Source of the DNA: Candidatus Pedobacter colombiensis
GTDB taxonomy: Bacteria > Bacteroidota > Bacteroidia > Sphingobacteriales > Sphingobacteriaceae
Length of the DNA stretch: 64,000 nt
NCBI GenBank assembly: GCA_029202485.1
Contig: CP119313.1
Location: 682,001 to 746,000 of the forward strand
Direction of reading: 5' to 3'
The position numbers were made by a program, and so were the translations under genes. The notes beneath the pieces were generated by a model. The model did not search any database, had not been told where the DNA came from, and saw only the letters and a program-made list of their open reading frames with translations. Of this stretch, positions 44,618 to 53,690 are shown in pieces (position 1 is the stretch's first letter; each line of letters opens with the position of its first letter).

Positions 44618-45445
44618 ATGAAAAGTAAACAAGCTATCGGTATTTTTGATTCAGGTTACGGTGGACTTACCGTATTTAAATCTATTGTCAAAAAACTACC
44701 TCAATATAATTATATCTACCTTGGTGATAATGCCCGTACTCCATACGGAGATCATTCTTTTGAAACTATTTATCAATATACGCTAGAATGTGTGGAGTGG
44801 TTATTCGCACAGGGCTGTCCATTGGTTATCCTGGCCTGTAATACAGCTTCAGCAAAAGCATTACGTTCTATACAACAAAATGTACTTCCATTTAAATATC
44901 CTAACCATCGGGTACTTGGTGTAATCAGACCTACGGCCGAGATTGTAGGTGATTTTACAGAGACCAAAAGAATAGGCGTAATGGGGACCAGGGGGACAAT
45001 TAATTCTGAGTCGTATTTGATGGAAATTAATAAGTTTTTCCCCGAAATAAAAGTTACTCAGCAGAGCTGCCCAATGTGGGTGCCATTGATTGAAAATGAT
45101 GAACACATGCACGAAGGAGCTGATTATTTTGTAAAGAAATACGTCGATCTGCTACTGGATAAGGATGATGAAATTGATTGCATCGTTTTAGCCTGTACAC
45201 ATTATCCTTTGCTCATTCCTAAAATAAAAGCGGCAATACCTGGACATATTAATTTGCTGGGACAGGATGATATTGTAGCCGACAGTCTAGCCCTTTATCT
45301 CGGAAAGCATCCTGAAATTGAAGAAAAGATTTCAAAAGAAAGCCATAGCCGATTTTTTACTTCCGGAGACCCACAATCTTTTGATGCCAGTGCATCCATT
45401 TTTTTCGGGAAGGAAATTGTTTCAAGCCATGCATCCCTGCGTTAA
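44618..45445 (+). CDS. murI: Glutamate racemase
   Basis: A 275-residue cofactor-free racemase that supplies D-glutamate for peptidoglycan. Both catalytic cysteines are in place: VILACNTASAKALR and IVLACTHYPLLIP. The N terminus AIGIFDSGYGGLTVFKSI is typical. The ATG lies 3 nt after the T tract of a terminator, so expression would depend on readthrough unless a promoter lies in or before the hairpin. It closes the envelope block. Confidence 0.96.
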   Translation: MKSKQAIGIFDSGYGGLTVFKSIVKKLPQYNYIYLGDNARTPYGDHSFETIYQYTLECVEWLFAQGCPLVILACNTASAKALRSIQQNVLPFKYPNHRVLGVIRPTAEIVGDFTETKRIGVMGTRGTINSESYLMEINKFFPEIKVTQQSCPMWVPLIENDEHMHEGADYFVKKYVDLLLDKDDEIDCIVLACTHYPLLIPKIKAAIPGHINLLGQDDIVADSLALYLGKHPEIEEKISKESHSRFFTSGDPQSFDASASIFFGKEIVSSHASLR

Positions 45446-45752
45446 ATGATACAGTAAAATAGATTTTTAATTTTTAGGCTTTGCTTTAAAGAATGGAAGT
45501 TGTTGAACGTCAGATTGATAAATCCTAAAGGATTGACGCTGCTTTCGATAAAATTTACATGTCATTGACTTGCATAAAATAGGAAAAAGGTCCTGTTTTT
45601 AATATTGTAGAAGGATAGAAATGCCTGTTTAATTGGTTTTTAAGCCTGTTTTTCTTTTTTAACCCATAAAGTCACCTGAAATTTTCTTTATATTTCTTTC
45701 TAGGTTCTAATTATTATTAACGGTAAATTTGCGGCTCAAACAACACACACGA
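45446..45752 (+). other. 307-bp intergenic region with a bulged hairpin
   Basis: CGTCA (45508-45512) and ATCC (45522-45525) pair with GGATTGACG (45530-45538) as a bulged hairpin; the octamer GCCTGTTT occurs twice at about 45623-45655. The region lacks the conserved core of a purine riboswitch. It ends in the promoter box of the next gene. No small gene was seen. Confidence 0.4.
45724..45731 (+). promoter_or_regulatory. TAnnTTTG-type -7 box before the PurF-like gene
   Basis: TAAATTTG matches the -7 consensus and ends 21 nt before the ATG at 45753. The -33 element is not clear. Confidence 0.55.
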
Positions 45753-47654
45753 ATGAGTGACTCGATAAAACATGAATGCGGAATTGCCTTTATCCGCCTT
45801 TTAAAACCGCTCTCATACTACCAGGAAAAATACGGTACTGCTCTTTACGGACTCAACAAGCTTTATCTTTTGATGGAAAAACAGCACAACCGTGGACAGG
45901 ATGGAGCTGGGATTGCAACAATTAAACTGGATGTTAAGCCCGGAAACCGTTACATCAGTAGATATCGGTCAATGGCTCAGAACGCAGTAGCCGATATATT
46001 TGGGCATGTTCAGGGCAAGTTTGTGGATATTCAGAATGAAACCCCTGAATTGATGCAAGATGCAGAATGGTTAAAGCACAATGTGAGTTTTATTGGAGAG
46101 GTTTTACTTGGCCATTTAAGGTATGGTACTCACGGTAAAAATAGTATTGAAAATTGCCACCCTTTTTTACGTCAGAACAATTGGATGACCAGAAACCTGG
46201 TTCTTGCTGGTAACTTCAACATGACCAATGTTGATGAGCTACTAGAGCAATTGTACGAATTAGGGCAGCATCCAAAAGAAAAAGCAGATACAGTTACTGT
46301 TCTTGAGAAGATAGGCCACTTTTTGGATGACGAAAATCAATTGTTGTTTGATGAATATAAAAAAGAAGGGTTAGATAACGTAGAGATCACACATAAGATA
46401 TCTCAGAACCTTGACATCGCTAAAATTCTGAGGAGATCGGCCAAGAATTGGGATGGTGGTTACGCTATTTCCGGTATTGTGGGGAATGGTGATGCCTTTG
46501 TACTTCGTGATCCTTCAGGTATACGTCCAGCGTATTATTACGCAGATGACGAGATTGTTGTTGCAGCATCTGAAAGACCTGCAATTCAAACAGCCTTCAA
46601 TATTCAGTTTAAAAATGTAAAGGAAATAGAGCCGGGATGCGCACTTATCGTCAAAAAAGACGGTACGGTAACACAAGAGGTATTCAGAGAACCGGAAGAA
46701 AAAAGAGCCTGTTCATTCGAACGCATTTATTTCTCAAGAGGTAGCGATGCTGAAATCTATAAAGAAAGAAAACACCTGGGCGCGTTGTTATGCGACCAAA
46801 TCCTGAAAGCAGTGAATGCTGATTTGAAAAATACAGTATTCTCATTTATACCAAATACAGCCGAGGTATCATTTTATGGAATGGTTGACGGCCTGCATGG
46901 GTACATCAGAGATTTTCAAAAGGATGCCTTACTACACCGCAAAGATATATTAGACGATGCAGCACTTAATGAGTTGCTTTCTATGCGTCCACGAGTAGAA
47001 AAACTGGCTATCAAAGATGTAAAACTGAGAACCTTTATTACGCAGGATGCCGACAGAGGGGATATGGTTGCGCATGTTTACGATACCACTTATGGGGTGA
47101 TCAAAAATCATACAGATACTTTGGTTGCAGTTGATGATTCAATTGTAAGAGGTACAACCTTAAAGCAAAGCATCATTAAGATTATTGACAGACTCCATCC
47201 TAAAAAGATCATTATTGTTTCTTCTGCTCCTCAAATCCGTTATCCGGATTGTTATGGTATTGACATGTCGAAAATGGGACAATTTGTCGCATTTGAAGCT
47301 GCAATTCAATTGCTAAAGGAAAGAGGAATGGAAAATGTAATTGAAGAAGTTTATCAAAAATGTAAAGCTTCCCTATTGTTACCTAAAGGCAAAATTGTAA
47401 ATCACGTTAAGGATATTTACAGACCTTTTACGCAGGAGGAAATCTCTGCTCAGATTACTAAGATCATTACTCCGGCCGGTACCAATGCCGAAGTAGAAGT
47501 AATCTATCAGACCTTAGAAAACTTACATATAGCTTGCCCTAATCACACCGGCGATTGGTATTTCTCTGGTAACTATCCAACCCCGGGTGGTAACAAAGTA
47601 GTTAACAAAGCTTTTGTAAACTGGAAAGAAGGTAATAACCAAAGAGCTTACTAG
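45753..47654 (+). CDS. Amidophosphoribosyltransferase-like protein (class II amidotransferase plus PRTase)
   Basis: A 633-residue protein. The N-terminal Ntn glutaminase has its nucleophile cysteine in MSDSIKHECGIAFIRLL, so an eight-residue propeptide must be removed, as in PurF of Bacillus. LMEKQHNRGQDGAGIAT and LLGHLRYGTHGKN follow. The C-terminal phosphoribosyltransferase shows the PRPP motif LVAVDDSIVRGTTLKQSI. PurF makes phosphoribosylamine from PRPP and glutamine. This version is ~130 residues longer than usual PurF, with extra segments in both halves. ATG 45753 is chosen over the TTG at 45729, which lies in the promoter box. A distinct paralogous function cannot be excluded. Confidence 0.85.
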   Translation: MSDSIKHECGIAFIRLLKPLSYYQEKYGTALYGLNKLYLLMEKQHNRGQDGAGIATIKLDVKPGNRYISRYRSMAQNAVADIFGHVQGKFVDIQNETPELMQDAEWLKHNVSFIGEVLLGHLRYGTHGKNSIENCHPFLRQNNWMTRNLVLAGNFNMTNVDELLEQLYELGQHPKEKADTVTVLEKIGHFLDDENQLLFDEYKKEGLDNVEITHKISQNLDIAKILRRSAKNWDGGYAISGIVGNGDAFVLRDPSGIRPAYYYADDEIVVAASERPAIQTAFNIQFKNVKEIEPGCALIVKKDGTVTQEVFREPEEKRACSFERIYFSRGSDAEIYKERKHLGALLCDQILKAVNADLKNTVFSFIPNTAEVSFYGMVDGLHGYIRDFQKDALLHRKDILDDAALNELLSMRPRVEKLAIKDVKLRTFITQDADRGDMVAHVYDTTYGVIKNHTDTLVAVDDSIVRGTTLKQSIIKIIDRLHPKKIIIVSSAPQIRYPDCYGIDMSKMGQFVAFEAAIQLLKERGMENVIEEVYQKCKASLLLPKGKIVNHVKDIYRPFTQEEISAQITKIITPAGTNAEVEVIYQTLENLHIACPNHTGDWYFSGNYPTPGGNKVVNKAFVNWKEGNNQRAY

Positions 47655-47674
47655 ATTAGGCAAATATAAAGAAG

Positions 47675-47706
47675 AAGCCCTGTTGCAAATGAATGTAACA
47701 GGGCTT
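47675..47706 (+). terminator. Hairpin between the convergent PurF-like and SnoaL-like genes
   Basis: AAGCCCTGTT (47675-47684) pairs perfectly with AACAGGGCTT (47697-47706) around a 12-nt loop. The T tract is short, but the site lies at the right place to end both convergent genes. Confidence 0.7.
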
Positions 47707-47725
47707 TCTAGCTTAAGTGATGGGC

Positions 47726-48091
47726 TCAATGCATATGGTAAAAAAACTCGTCTGAGACAATTTTACCATCTTTCACTTCATATACCGCAATCTCGCTCAT
47801 TGGCATCCTGCCATGCTCTTTGTAAGTCGCATCAAAATCCATTGCTACTGAGAAATGGTTATCTGCCACAATTGGATCTGAGATCTTGGCGCTGTGTATC
47901 TTCTCAACACTTGCTTCCCATTTAGCGGTTTTATCTTTAACACTCGCTTTACCTTCTGTGTGCGGCATATTGGAACCTTTCGGTTCTTTGCTCACCACAT
48001 GGTCGGCATACAGTTCCTCAATGGCCTCTAAATTTTTGTTGCCCCGACAAAGCTGAACTAATCTGTCAGCTACTTCTTGTGTTGTTTTCAT
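47726..48091 (-). CDS. SnoaL-like / NTF2-fold protein
   Basis: A 121-residue protein of the nuclear transport factor 2 fold. The N-terminal helices (TTQEVADRLVQLCRGNKNLEAI) are followed by ELYADHVVSKEP, the mid-domain KASVKDKTAKWEAS and C-terminal strands MSEIAVYEVKDGKIVSDEFFY, as in the SnoaL-like polyketide-cyclase/limonene-epoxide-hydrolase superfamily. No enzyme function can be assigned. The start at 48091 (MKTTQ) is preferred to the upstream ATG at 48109. It stands alone. Confidence 0.82.
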   Translation of the reverse strand: MKTTQEVADRLVQLCRGNKNLEAIEELYADHVVSKEPKGSNMPHTEGKASVKDKTAKWEASVEKIHSAKISDPIVADNHFSVAMDFDATYKEHGRMPMSEIAVYEVKDGKIVSDEFFYHMH

Positions 48092-48211
48092 AATACTAAT
48101 TTTTATCAATTAATTTATTTACAACCAATGAATAGTCTTTTTAGTTTGCATTAGGTGTTCGAATGCTAAGTTTACCTAACCAAATATGAATAGAAGAGTT
48201 TATTTTGACTT

Positions 48212-48838
48212 TTAAGAATAATACTTAATGATGACCTGAACGAACAATCTGATCGCAAATATCAATATCACTGCCCCTGCAATCCTGTTCAGATTTTGAA
48301 TGGATTTTTCCTTGATTCTATATCTCAGCTTAGCGGCATAATATGTTTTTAAGCAATCAACAGACAACTGTGTGGTCATGGCAATGACAAAGAACACTAC
48401 TTTTTCTGCTATAGCATAATGGAGTTGTACGGATACGATACCACCTACCATAATCCAAAACATCAGCGTAGAAGGAGATAAAAGACACATTAAAAAGCCC
48501 TTTAAAATATAGCCGCTTCTTCTGATTTTTATAGCTTCCTCTATATTGTAACTAACCTTTACCTTGTTTAACAGGTAGTATAAGCCAATGCCAAATAAAA
48601 ATAACCCACCAATGATACCGATATATTGATTGTATTCAGAATTATAATCAACAAACTGAGAACTGAAAATAGTTAAGCTAATAAAAATAATGTCGCTTAA
48701 AATAACTCCAATTGCCAGAGAAAAACCGGCCTTGAATCCCTTTTCAATACTGGTTTTAATCATTGAAAAGAATACGGGGCCTGTTAAAAAAGAAAATAAA
48801 ATACCCGCACCTATCCCTTGTAATATTGCTTCAAACAT
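48212..48838 (-). CDS. LysE/RhtB family exporter
   Basis: A 208-residue inner-membrane protein with about six hydrophobic segments. The N-terminal GIGAGILFSFLTGPVFFSMIK and SIEKGFKAGFSLAIGVILSD carry the conserved Pro and the G-x-x-x-G-D/S loop of LysE-type translocators. MCLLSPSTLMFWIMVGGIVS is the usual NP-region variant in the middle. It probably exports amino acids or small metabolites. It is divergent from the dCMP deaminase gene. Confidence 0.87.
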   Translation of the reverse strand: MFEAILQGIGAGILFSFLTGPVFFSMIKTSIEKGFKAGFSLAIGVILSDIIFISLTIFSSQFVDYNSEYNQYIGIIGGLFLFGIGLYYLLNKVKVSYNIEEAIKIRRSGYILKGFLMCLLSPSTLMFWIMVGGIVSVQLHYAIAEKVVFFVIAMTTQLSVDCLKTYYAAKLRYRIKEKSIQNLNRIAGAVILIFAIRLFVQVIIKYYS

Positions 48839-48961
48839 TCAGCTAACGTATATATTGTGCTAATATGCAATTTTAAACATAAATTAGCTTCAAAAAAATC
48901 TATCCTTCATTATAATTATATTAATAAACGCCTTTGATATTTTTAAAGTATCAGGGCAGAA

Positions 48962-49435
48962 ATGAATAGAATGACAGTAAAACCAAGTTTCAATCATATT
49001 TTTATGAATTTAGCTACCGATCTTGCATTTCGTTCACATTGCGTACGTGCACAGGTAGGAGCAGTTTTAACAAAAGATACACGTATCATTTCCATAGGCT
49101 ATAATGGTCCGCCCGCGGGAACACACAATTGTGATGAAGAATGGCCGGAATCTGGTTGCGCCAGAGATTCACGCGGAAGCTGTTCACTGGCATTACATGC
49201 CGAAGAGAATGCCATATTATATGGGATAAAAAATGGTTCTAAAATAGAAGGAGCAACCCTCTATACTACTTTATCACCCTGCATAGCCTGTGCCCGTTTA
49301 ATCCTTTCATCTGGTATTAAAAACGTTTATTATAGGGATTCGTATGCAGCTTATAAAGGTTTGCCCAGCGATGAAGGTGTCGATTTCTTAAAAAGGTTCG
49401 GTGTAGAAGTTGTGAAGTACGAAAATCAAGGTTAA
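48962..49435 (+). CDS. dCMP deaminase family protein (ComEB-like)
   Basis: A 157-residue zinc cytidine/deoxycytidylate deaminase. The zinc site is LHAEENAILYG (His plus catalytic Glu) and LSPCIACARLILSSG (Cys-x2-Cys). RSHCVRAQVGAVLTKDTRIIS, YNGPPAGTHNCDE and the cysteine-rich SGCARDSRGSC insertion match dCMP deaminases, which give dUMP for thymidylate synthesis. Met 4 (48971) is an alternative start. It precedes guaA, which has its own promoter. Confidence 0.93.
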   Translation: MNRMTVKPSFNHIFMNLATDLAFRSHCVRAQVGAVLTKDTRIISIGYNGPPAGTHNCDEEWPESGCARDSRGSCSLALHAEENAILYGIKNGSKIEGATLYTTLSPCIACARLILSSGIKNVYYRDSYAAYKGLPSDEGVDFLKRFGVEVVKYENQG

Positions 49436-49448
49436 TTGACAATCCTGC

Positions 49449-49479
49449 TTGTAGCGCGGCAGAAGTTTTCTTAACTTTG
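49449..49479 (+). promoter_or_regulatory. Consensus promoter for guaA (TTG-N20-TAACTTTG), leaderless
   Basis: TTG at 49449-49451 and TAACTTTG at 49472-49479 with a 20-nt spacer match the Bacteroidota consensus. The -7 box ends 3 nt before the guaA ATG (49483), so transcription would begin at or next to the start codon. Confidence 0.72.
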
Positions 49480-49482
49480 GCC

Positions 49483-51009
49483 ATGCTAGAAAAAATCATA
49501 ATTCTCGATTTTGGATCCCAATATACACAGTTAATTGCACGCAGGGTACGCGAGTTAAACGTTTATTGCGAAATTCATCCATTTAACAACATCCCTGAAA
49601 TAACCTCAAATGTTAAAGGTATCATCCTTTCAGGCAGCCCTTATTCAGTTCGCCAGGAAGATGCCCCTCAGGTAGATCTTAAAAAGTTTGATAATTATCC
49701 GTTGCTTGCTGTTTGTTATGGCGCCCAATACATTGCTCAGCAATCTGGCGGCGAGGTGCAAGCATCATCAACGCGTGAATATGGCAGAGCCAATCTGAAT
49801 TATGTTGCCGAAAGCAATAAATTATTTAAAAACATTGCCATTGATTCGCAAGTATGGATGTCACATGGTGATACCATTACTAAAGTGCCAGAAAACTTTG
49901 AGCTGATCGCAAGTACTGATAGTGTAAAGGTAGCCGCTTATCAGGTTAAAGATACAGAGACCTATGCGATACAGTTTCATCCTGAAGTAACACACAGTAC
50001 TGATGGAAAGCAGTTGTTGGAAAACTTTTTGGTAGACATCTGTGGATGTAAACAAGAATGGACTCCGGATGCATTTGTGGAAACCACCATTGCCGCTTTA
50101 CAGGAGCAATTAGGTGATGATAAAGTTGTACTTGCCCTTTCTGGTGGAGTTGATTCAAGTGTAGCAGCTATCTTATTACATAAAGCTATAGGCAAAAACT
50201 TACACTGTATTTTTGTTGACAATGGCTTGCTACGTAAAGATGAGTATGCAGCAGTATTGGAACAATACAAACATTTAGGATTAAATATCAAAGGTGTTGA
50301 TGCTAAAGAACGTTTCCTAAGTCAGCTTGCAGGTCTTACAGATCCTGAATTGAAGCGTAAAGCCATTGGACGTGTATTCATTGAAGTTTTTGATGATGAA
50401 GCACACCAGGTACAAGACGTAAAATGGTTAGCTCAAGGCACCATCTATCCTGATATTATTGAGTCGGTTTCTGTAAAAGGACCTTCTGCGACTATTAAAT
50501 CTCACCATAATGTTGGTGGTTTACCTGATTTCATGAAATTGAAGGTCGTTGAGCCATTAAATACTTTGTTTAAAGATGAAGTAAGAAGAGTAGGAAGATC
50601 ATTGGGATTGGAACACTTTATTATCGGACGTCATCCTTTCCCTGGACCAGGTTTGGCCATCAGAATTCTTGGTGAGGTAACTGCTGAAAAGGTAGCCATC
50701 CTTCAGGAAGCGGATGCCATCTATATCAACAATTTAAAAGAGGCTGGTTTATATGATAAAGTATGGCAGGCAGGAGCGATATTCCTTCCGGTTCAATCGG
50801 TAGGGGTAATGGGTGATGAGCGTACTTACGAGAATGCGATAGCCTTGCGCGCTGTTGAATCTGTTGATGGTATGACAGCTGATTGGTGTCATTTACCATA
50901 TAACGTACTCGCAAAAATTTCTAATGAAATAATTAACAAAGTAAAAGGAATTAACCGCGTTGTATATGATATTAGTTCAAAACCACCTGCAACGATTGAG
51001 TGGGAATAA
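49483..51009 (+). CDS. guaA: GMP synthase (glutamine-hydrolysing)
   Basis: A 508-residue enzyme that converts XMP to GMP. The class I amidotransferase half has LLAVCYGAQYIAQQ (Cys nucleophile) and IQFHPEVTHS (His-x-Glu). The ATP pyrophosphatase half has VLALSGGVDSSVAAILL, and the C-terminal dimerisation domain has GRHPFPGPGLAIRILGE. ATG 49483 (MLEKIIILDFGSQYTQL) matches GuaA starts; the TTG two codons earlier overlaps the promoter box. The 3' end overlaps the next gene by 44 nt. Confidence 0.97.
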   Translation: MLEKIIILDFGSQYTQLIARRVRELNVYCEIHPFNNIPEITSNVKGIILSGSPYSVRQEDAPQVDLKKFDNYPLLAVCYGAQYIAQQSGGEVQASSTREYGRANLNYVAESNKLFKNIAIDSQVWMSHGDTITKVPENFELIASTDSVKVAAYQVKDTETYAIQFHPEVTHSTDGKQLLENFLVDICGCKQEWTPDAFVETTIAALQEQLGDDKVVLALSGGVDSSVAAILLHKAIGKNLHCIFVDNGLLRKDEYAAVLEQYKHLGLNIKGVDAKERFLSQLAGLTDPELKRKAIGRVFIEVFDDEAHQVQDVKWLAQGTIYPDIIESVSVKGPSATIKSHHNVGGLPDFMKLKVVEPLNTLFKDEVRRVGRSLGLEHFIIGRHPFPGPGLAIRILGEVTAEKVAILQEADAIYINNLKEAGLYDKVWQAGAIFLPVQSVGVMGDERTYENAIALRAVESVDGMTADWCHLPYNVLAKISNEIINKVKGINRVVYDISSKPPATIEWE

Positions 51010-52192
51010 ATATTGGGTCATTTTATTATCGGTACTTTTTCTATCAGCCTGTTCACCAAAAATAAGGACTGAGAACAAGAAGCCCGAACCACTAAAGAAC
51101 GTCGAGAAAATAGAAAAGCCTGCTTTAAAAGCTAAGCAGGCTACTGTTTCTTTGCTTGTTCCTTTTCGGTTAAATGAAATCAAACTTAAGACAGCCACTA
51201 AAGCAGATGTAGAAAAGGCAGCCATGGCTATCGATTTCTATCAGGGATTTAAATTGGGTATAGACTCTGCGGCAGCATCAGGCCACAATTTTAAGCTTAA
51301 AGTTTATGATACGCAGGATAACAATGCGCAAATTGCTAATTTAATCGCTAATGGTAGTTTATTTGGCAGTAATTTAATTGTAGGCCCTGTTTATCCTGAA
51401 GGGCTAAAATACATTACAAATTATTCTATATCTCGAGAAATATCCGTTGTAAATCCGCTTGCTGCCTCACAGCCTGCAGAATTTGCGAATCCTAATCTCA
51501 TCTCTATTGTAAATAATATCGATCTTCATGCCGAAAAGATTGGTAATTACATCAGTAAAAACTATAATCCTGCAACTACTATAGTTGTATTAATCAATCC
51601 TAAGACGGCAAGCGATGAGATATTCGCTAAACCTTTAAGAGCTTATTTTGCGAGCAGTAAAAAGCCATTTGCTTTTCAGGAATATGCATCTGCTTTTACC
51701 ATGGAAACCAAGATTGTAAAAGGTAAACAGTATGTTGTTATTGTAAGTTCGCCTGACAAAAAGTTTGTGGTTCCTACACTGGATAAACTGATGAAAATTA
51801 AAAAAACGGGATTGAATATCTCGCTTTTTGGACATCCGGAATGGATCAGGCAAAATTACAACACAGAAACGCTTCAGGCTTTAAATACAATCGTTTCTTC
51901 TTCCTATAAGGTGGATTACACCAGGCCAGAGGTAAATACCTTCATCAAAAAATACAGAGCGGAATTCAATTTTGAACCAGGAGAATACGCTTTCAAAGGA
52001 TTTGATATTGGCTTCTATTTCGGAAGGCTACTTTCTACTTATGGAGAGGATTATATAAAAAATATCACTAAAGAAAATTATAAGGGGCTTCAAAATTCCT
52101 TTCATTTTGTACATGATAGTGCTTCAGGATACATCAATACCAGTTTGATGCTGCTGCGTTATAAAAACTATGCTTTAAATATTATAGAATGA
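50966..52192 (+). CDS. Lipoprotein with type 1 periplasmic-binding-protein fold
   Basis: A ~408-residue lipoprotein: hydrophobic signal WVILLSVLFLSAC with the lipobox Cys at about residue 29, then a Lys/Glu-rich linker. A domain with the two-lobe ligand-binding fold of leucine-binding/ANF-receptor type follows (KLKVYDTQDNNAQIANLI, SNLIVGPVYPEGLKYI, EFNFEPGEYAFKGFDIGFYF). Relatives in Bacteroidota are annotated as ABC substrate-binding or LpoA-like proteins. No ABC transporter lies nearby. The start is uncertain (ATG 50966, or TTG 50996), and all options overlap guaA. It ends in an ATGA overlap with rsmB. Confidence 0.75.
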   Translation: MILVQNHLQRLSGNKYWVILLSVLFLSACSPKIRTENKKPEPLKNVEKIEKPALKAKQATVSLLVPFRLNEIKLKTATKADVEKAAMAIDFYQGFKLGIDSAAASGHNFKLKVYDTQDNNAQIANLIANGSLFGSNLIVGPVYPEGLKYITNYSISREISVVNPLAASQPAEFANPNLISIVNNIDLHAEKIGNYISKNYNPATTIVVLINPKTASDEIFAKPLRAYFASSKKPFAFQEYASAFTMETKIVKGKQYVVIVSSPDKKFVVPTLDKLMKIKKTGLNISLFGHPEWIRQNYNTETLQALNTIVSSSYKVDYTRPEVNTFIKKYRAEFNFEPGEYAFKGFDIGFYFGRLLSTYGEDYIKNITKENYKGLQNSFHFVHDSASGYINTSLMLLRYKNYALNIIE

Positions 52193-53355
52193 GAGTAGAA
52201 CACCAGCTAAGAGCATTTGAACAGATCTTTAAAAGTTATGATGGGGCATTGCCGCTTCATCGCTTTTTATTTGCTTATTTTAAACGGAATAAGCAAATGG
52301 GGTCGTCAGACCGGCGCTGGGCCTCTCGCTATATATACAGTTTCTTTAGACTAGGCAAAGCGCTAATTAAAGAAGAAAGAGCATTGCGTTTGGCCATTGC
52401 TGATTTTCTGTGTAACCAAAGTAGTAGTTTGGTTATCGAATTGTTGTTACCCGAATTGAAGCAACACGTCGGGCTTTCGGTACCTGAAAAGCTGGAACTG
52501 ATTAAATCAAATTATCCTGCATTTGAGCTGACCGATGTTTTTAGTTTTCATGAAGCGCTTTCTGAGTCAGTGATGAAACAAGAGTTCTTAAGCTCTTTTT
52601 TTAGACAGCCTGATCTTTTTATAAGAGTAAAAGGCGGACAGTTAAAAAAAATAACTGAAGTACTGAGCAAGGAAGGCATAATTGCTGAGGAGATTGGGGA
52701 TAATACCCTCGCTGTTGCCAACGGGACTAAATTAGATCAGGTTTTAATGGGGCAGCAACATTACCAGGTACAGGATCTTTCCTCGCAGCAAACAGGTAGT
52801 TTTTTCCAGCCCCAAGCCTGGGACAAATGGTGGGATTGTTGTGCGGCCTCAGGGGGGAAATCGCTATTGTTACACGATCTGGAGCCTAATATTGAACTCC
52901 TGGTTAGCGATGTGCGGGAAAATAGCTTAAATAACCTTGATGAACGTTTTAGGGAAGCAGGATTAAAAAAGTACCAGAAAAAGGTATTGGATCTGTTGCA
53001 AAATAATGATCAGGATCTGCATCATTACGAGTTTGATGGAATTATACTGGATGCACCCTGTTCCGGATCCGGTACTTGGGGACGTACACCCGAAATGCTG
53101 TATTATTTTGACCAACACAAGATCGGTTATTTCTCGAAGCTCCAGCAAGGCATTGCCAAAAATGTTGTAAAGTACCTGAAAGAAGGGAAGCCTTTAATTT
53201 ACATTACCTGCTCTGTCTTTAAGCAGGAAAATGAAGATGTGATTGCTTATCTTTTAGAAAACCTTCCTTTAAAACTCGAAAGAATGGAGTTGATTAAAGG
53301 TTATACCCATAAAGCAGACACCATGTTTGTGGCAAGGCTAATTAAAACCAATTAG
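52189..53355 (+). CDS. RsmB/NOP family rRNA cytosine-C5 methyltransferase
   Basis: A 388-residue SAM-dependent RNA m5C methyltransferase. The SAM-binding motif is WDCCAASGGKSLLLHDL; the motif IV region is ILDAPCSGSGTWGRTPEM (PC), and the catalytic cysteine is in LIYITCSVFKQENEDVI (TCS). The N-terminal ~200 residues hold an NusB-like/RNA-recognition part. The likely target is 16S rRNA as for RsmB, but other NOP members cannot be excluded. Its ATG overlaps the lipoprotein stop by four bases, so guaA, the lipoprotein and this gene form one operon. Confidence 0.9.
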   Translation: MRVEHQLRAFEQIFKSYDGALPLHRFLFAYFKRNKQMGSSDRRWASRYIYSFFRLGKALIKEERALRLAIADFLCNQSSSLVIELLLPELKQHVGLSVPEKLELIKSNYPAFELTDVFSFHEALSESVMKQEFLSSFFRQPDLFIRVKGGQLKKITEVLSKEGIIAEEIGDNTLAVANGTKLDQVLMGQQHYQVQDLSSQQTGSFFQPQAWDKWWDCCAASGGKSLLLHDLEPNIELLVSDVRENSLNNLDERFREAGLKKYQKKVLDLLQNNDQDLHHYEFDGIILDAPCSGSGTWGRTPEMLYYFDQHKIGYFSKLQQGIAKNVVKYLKEGKPLIYITCSVFKQENEDVIAYLLENLPLKLERMELIKGYTHKADTMFVARLIKTN

Positions 53356-53469
53356 GTTATTTTTATTTTTTTATCTATATTGTATTAGGATTTAAAACTG
53401 AAATTCAAACCATATCATTTTGGCTGCTTTAGAGAGCAGAAACATAAATCAAATCGAAAAATTTTTGGG

Positions 53470-53690
53470 TAAGTAGTAAAGCAGTATCGCTTTGGTATTG
53501 TCGTGGCTGACACTGCCGGTCCTGAGAGGGATCTCCTTCGGGATTGGTTCGTCTCAGGTTCGGAAAAACCCATCTGAAGGTAAGCTAAAAGATGTAGCCC
53601 AGAGTATGGATAGCAATAGGTCCTATCCGCCGCAAAAAGGCCCTGCAAAAAAACCGAAATCGCAGTCTTTTCCTGTTTATAAGTGCTGTT
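53470..53690 (+). ncRNA. Candidate structured non-coding RNA (6S-like rod)
   Basis: The 469-bp gap between rsmB and the DUF4450 gene contains a GC-richer stretch with nested pairings around a UUCG loop (53537-53540): TCC 53534-53536 with GGA 53541-53543, CCTGAGA 53521-53527 with TCTCAGG 53552-53558, CCG 53516-53518 with CGG 53561-53563, GGCT 53505-53508 with AGCC 53596-53599, TATTG 53496-53500 with CAATA 53614-53618, and GCAG 53481-53484 with CTGC 53643-53646. A local hairpin GGATAG/CTATCC (53608-53628) competes with one of these. The extended rod recalls 6S RNA, but tmRNA, RNase P and SRP RNA core motifs are absent. A 77-codon antisense reading frame here looks spurious. Ends and strand are estimates. 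Confidence 0.5.

Noticed and set aside
45446..45752. Purine riboswitch before the PurF-like gene
   Set aside because: The conserved junction sequences of purine aptamers are absent, and the only hairpin is weak and bulged.
53520..53580. TPP riboswitch (CTGAGA element)
   Set aside because: The second TPP core element is missing, and CCTGAGA pairs with TCTCAGG in a simple helix; the downstream gene is a glycosidase.
53415..53648. Minus-strand 77-codon reading frame in the rsmB-DUF4450 gap
   Set aside because: It lies over the structured RNA candidate, has no domain signature, and its composition (many Arg, Ser, Pro) looks like the complement of a GC-richer RNA gene.
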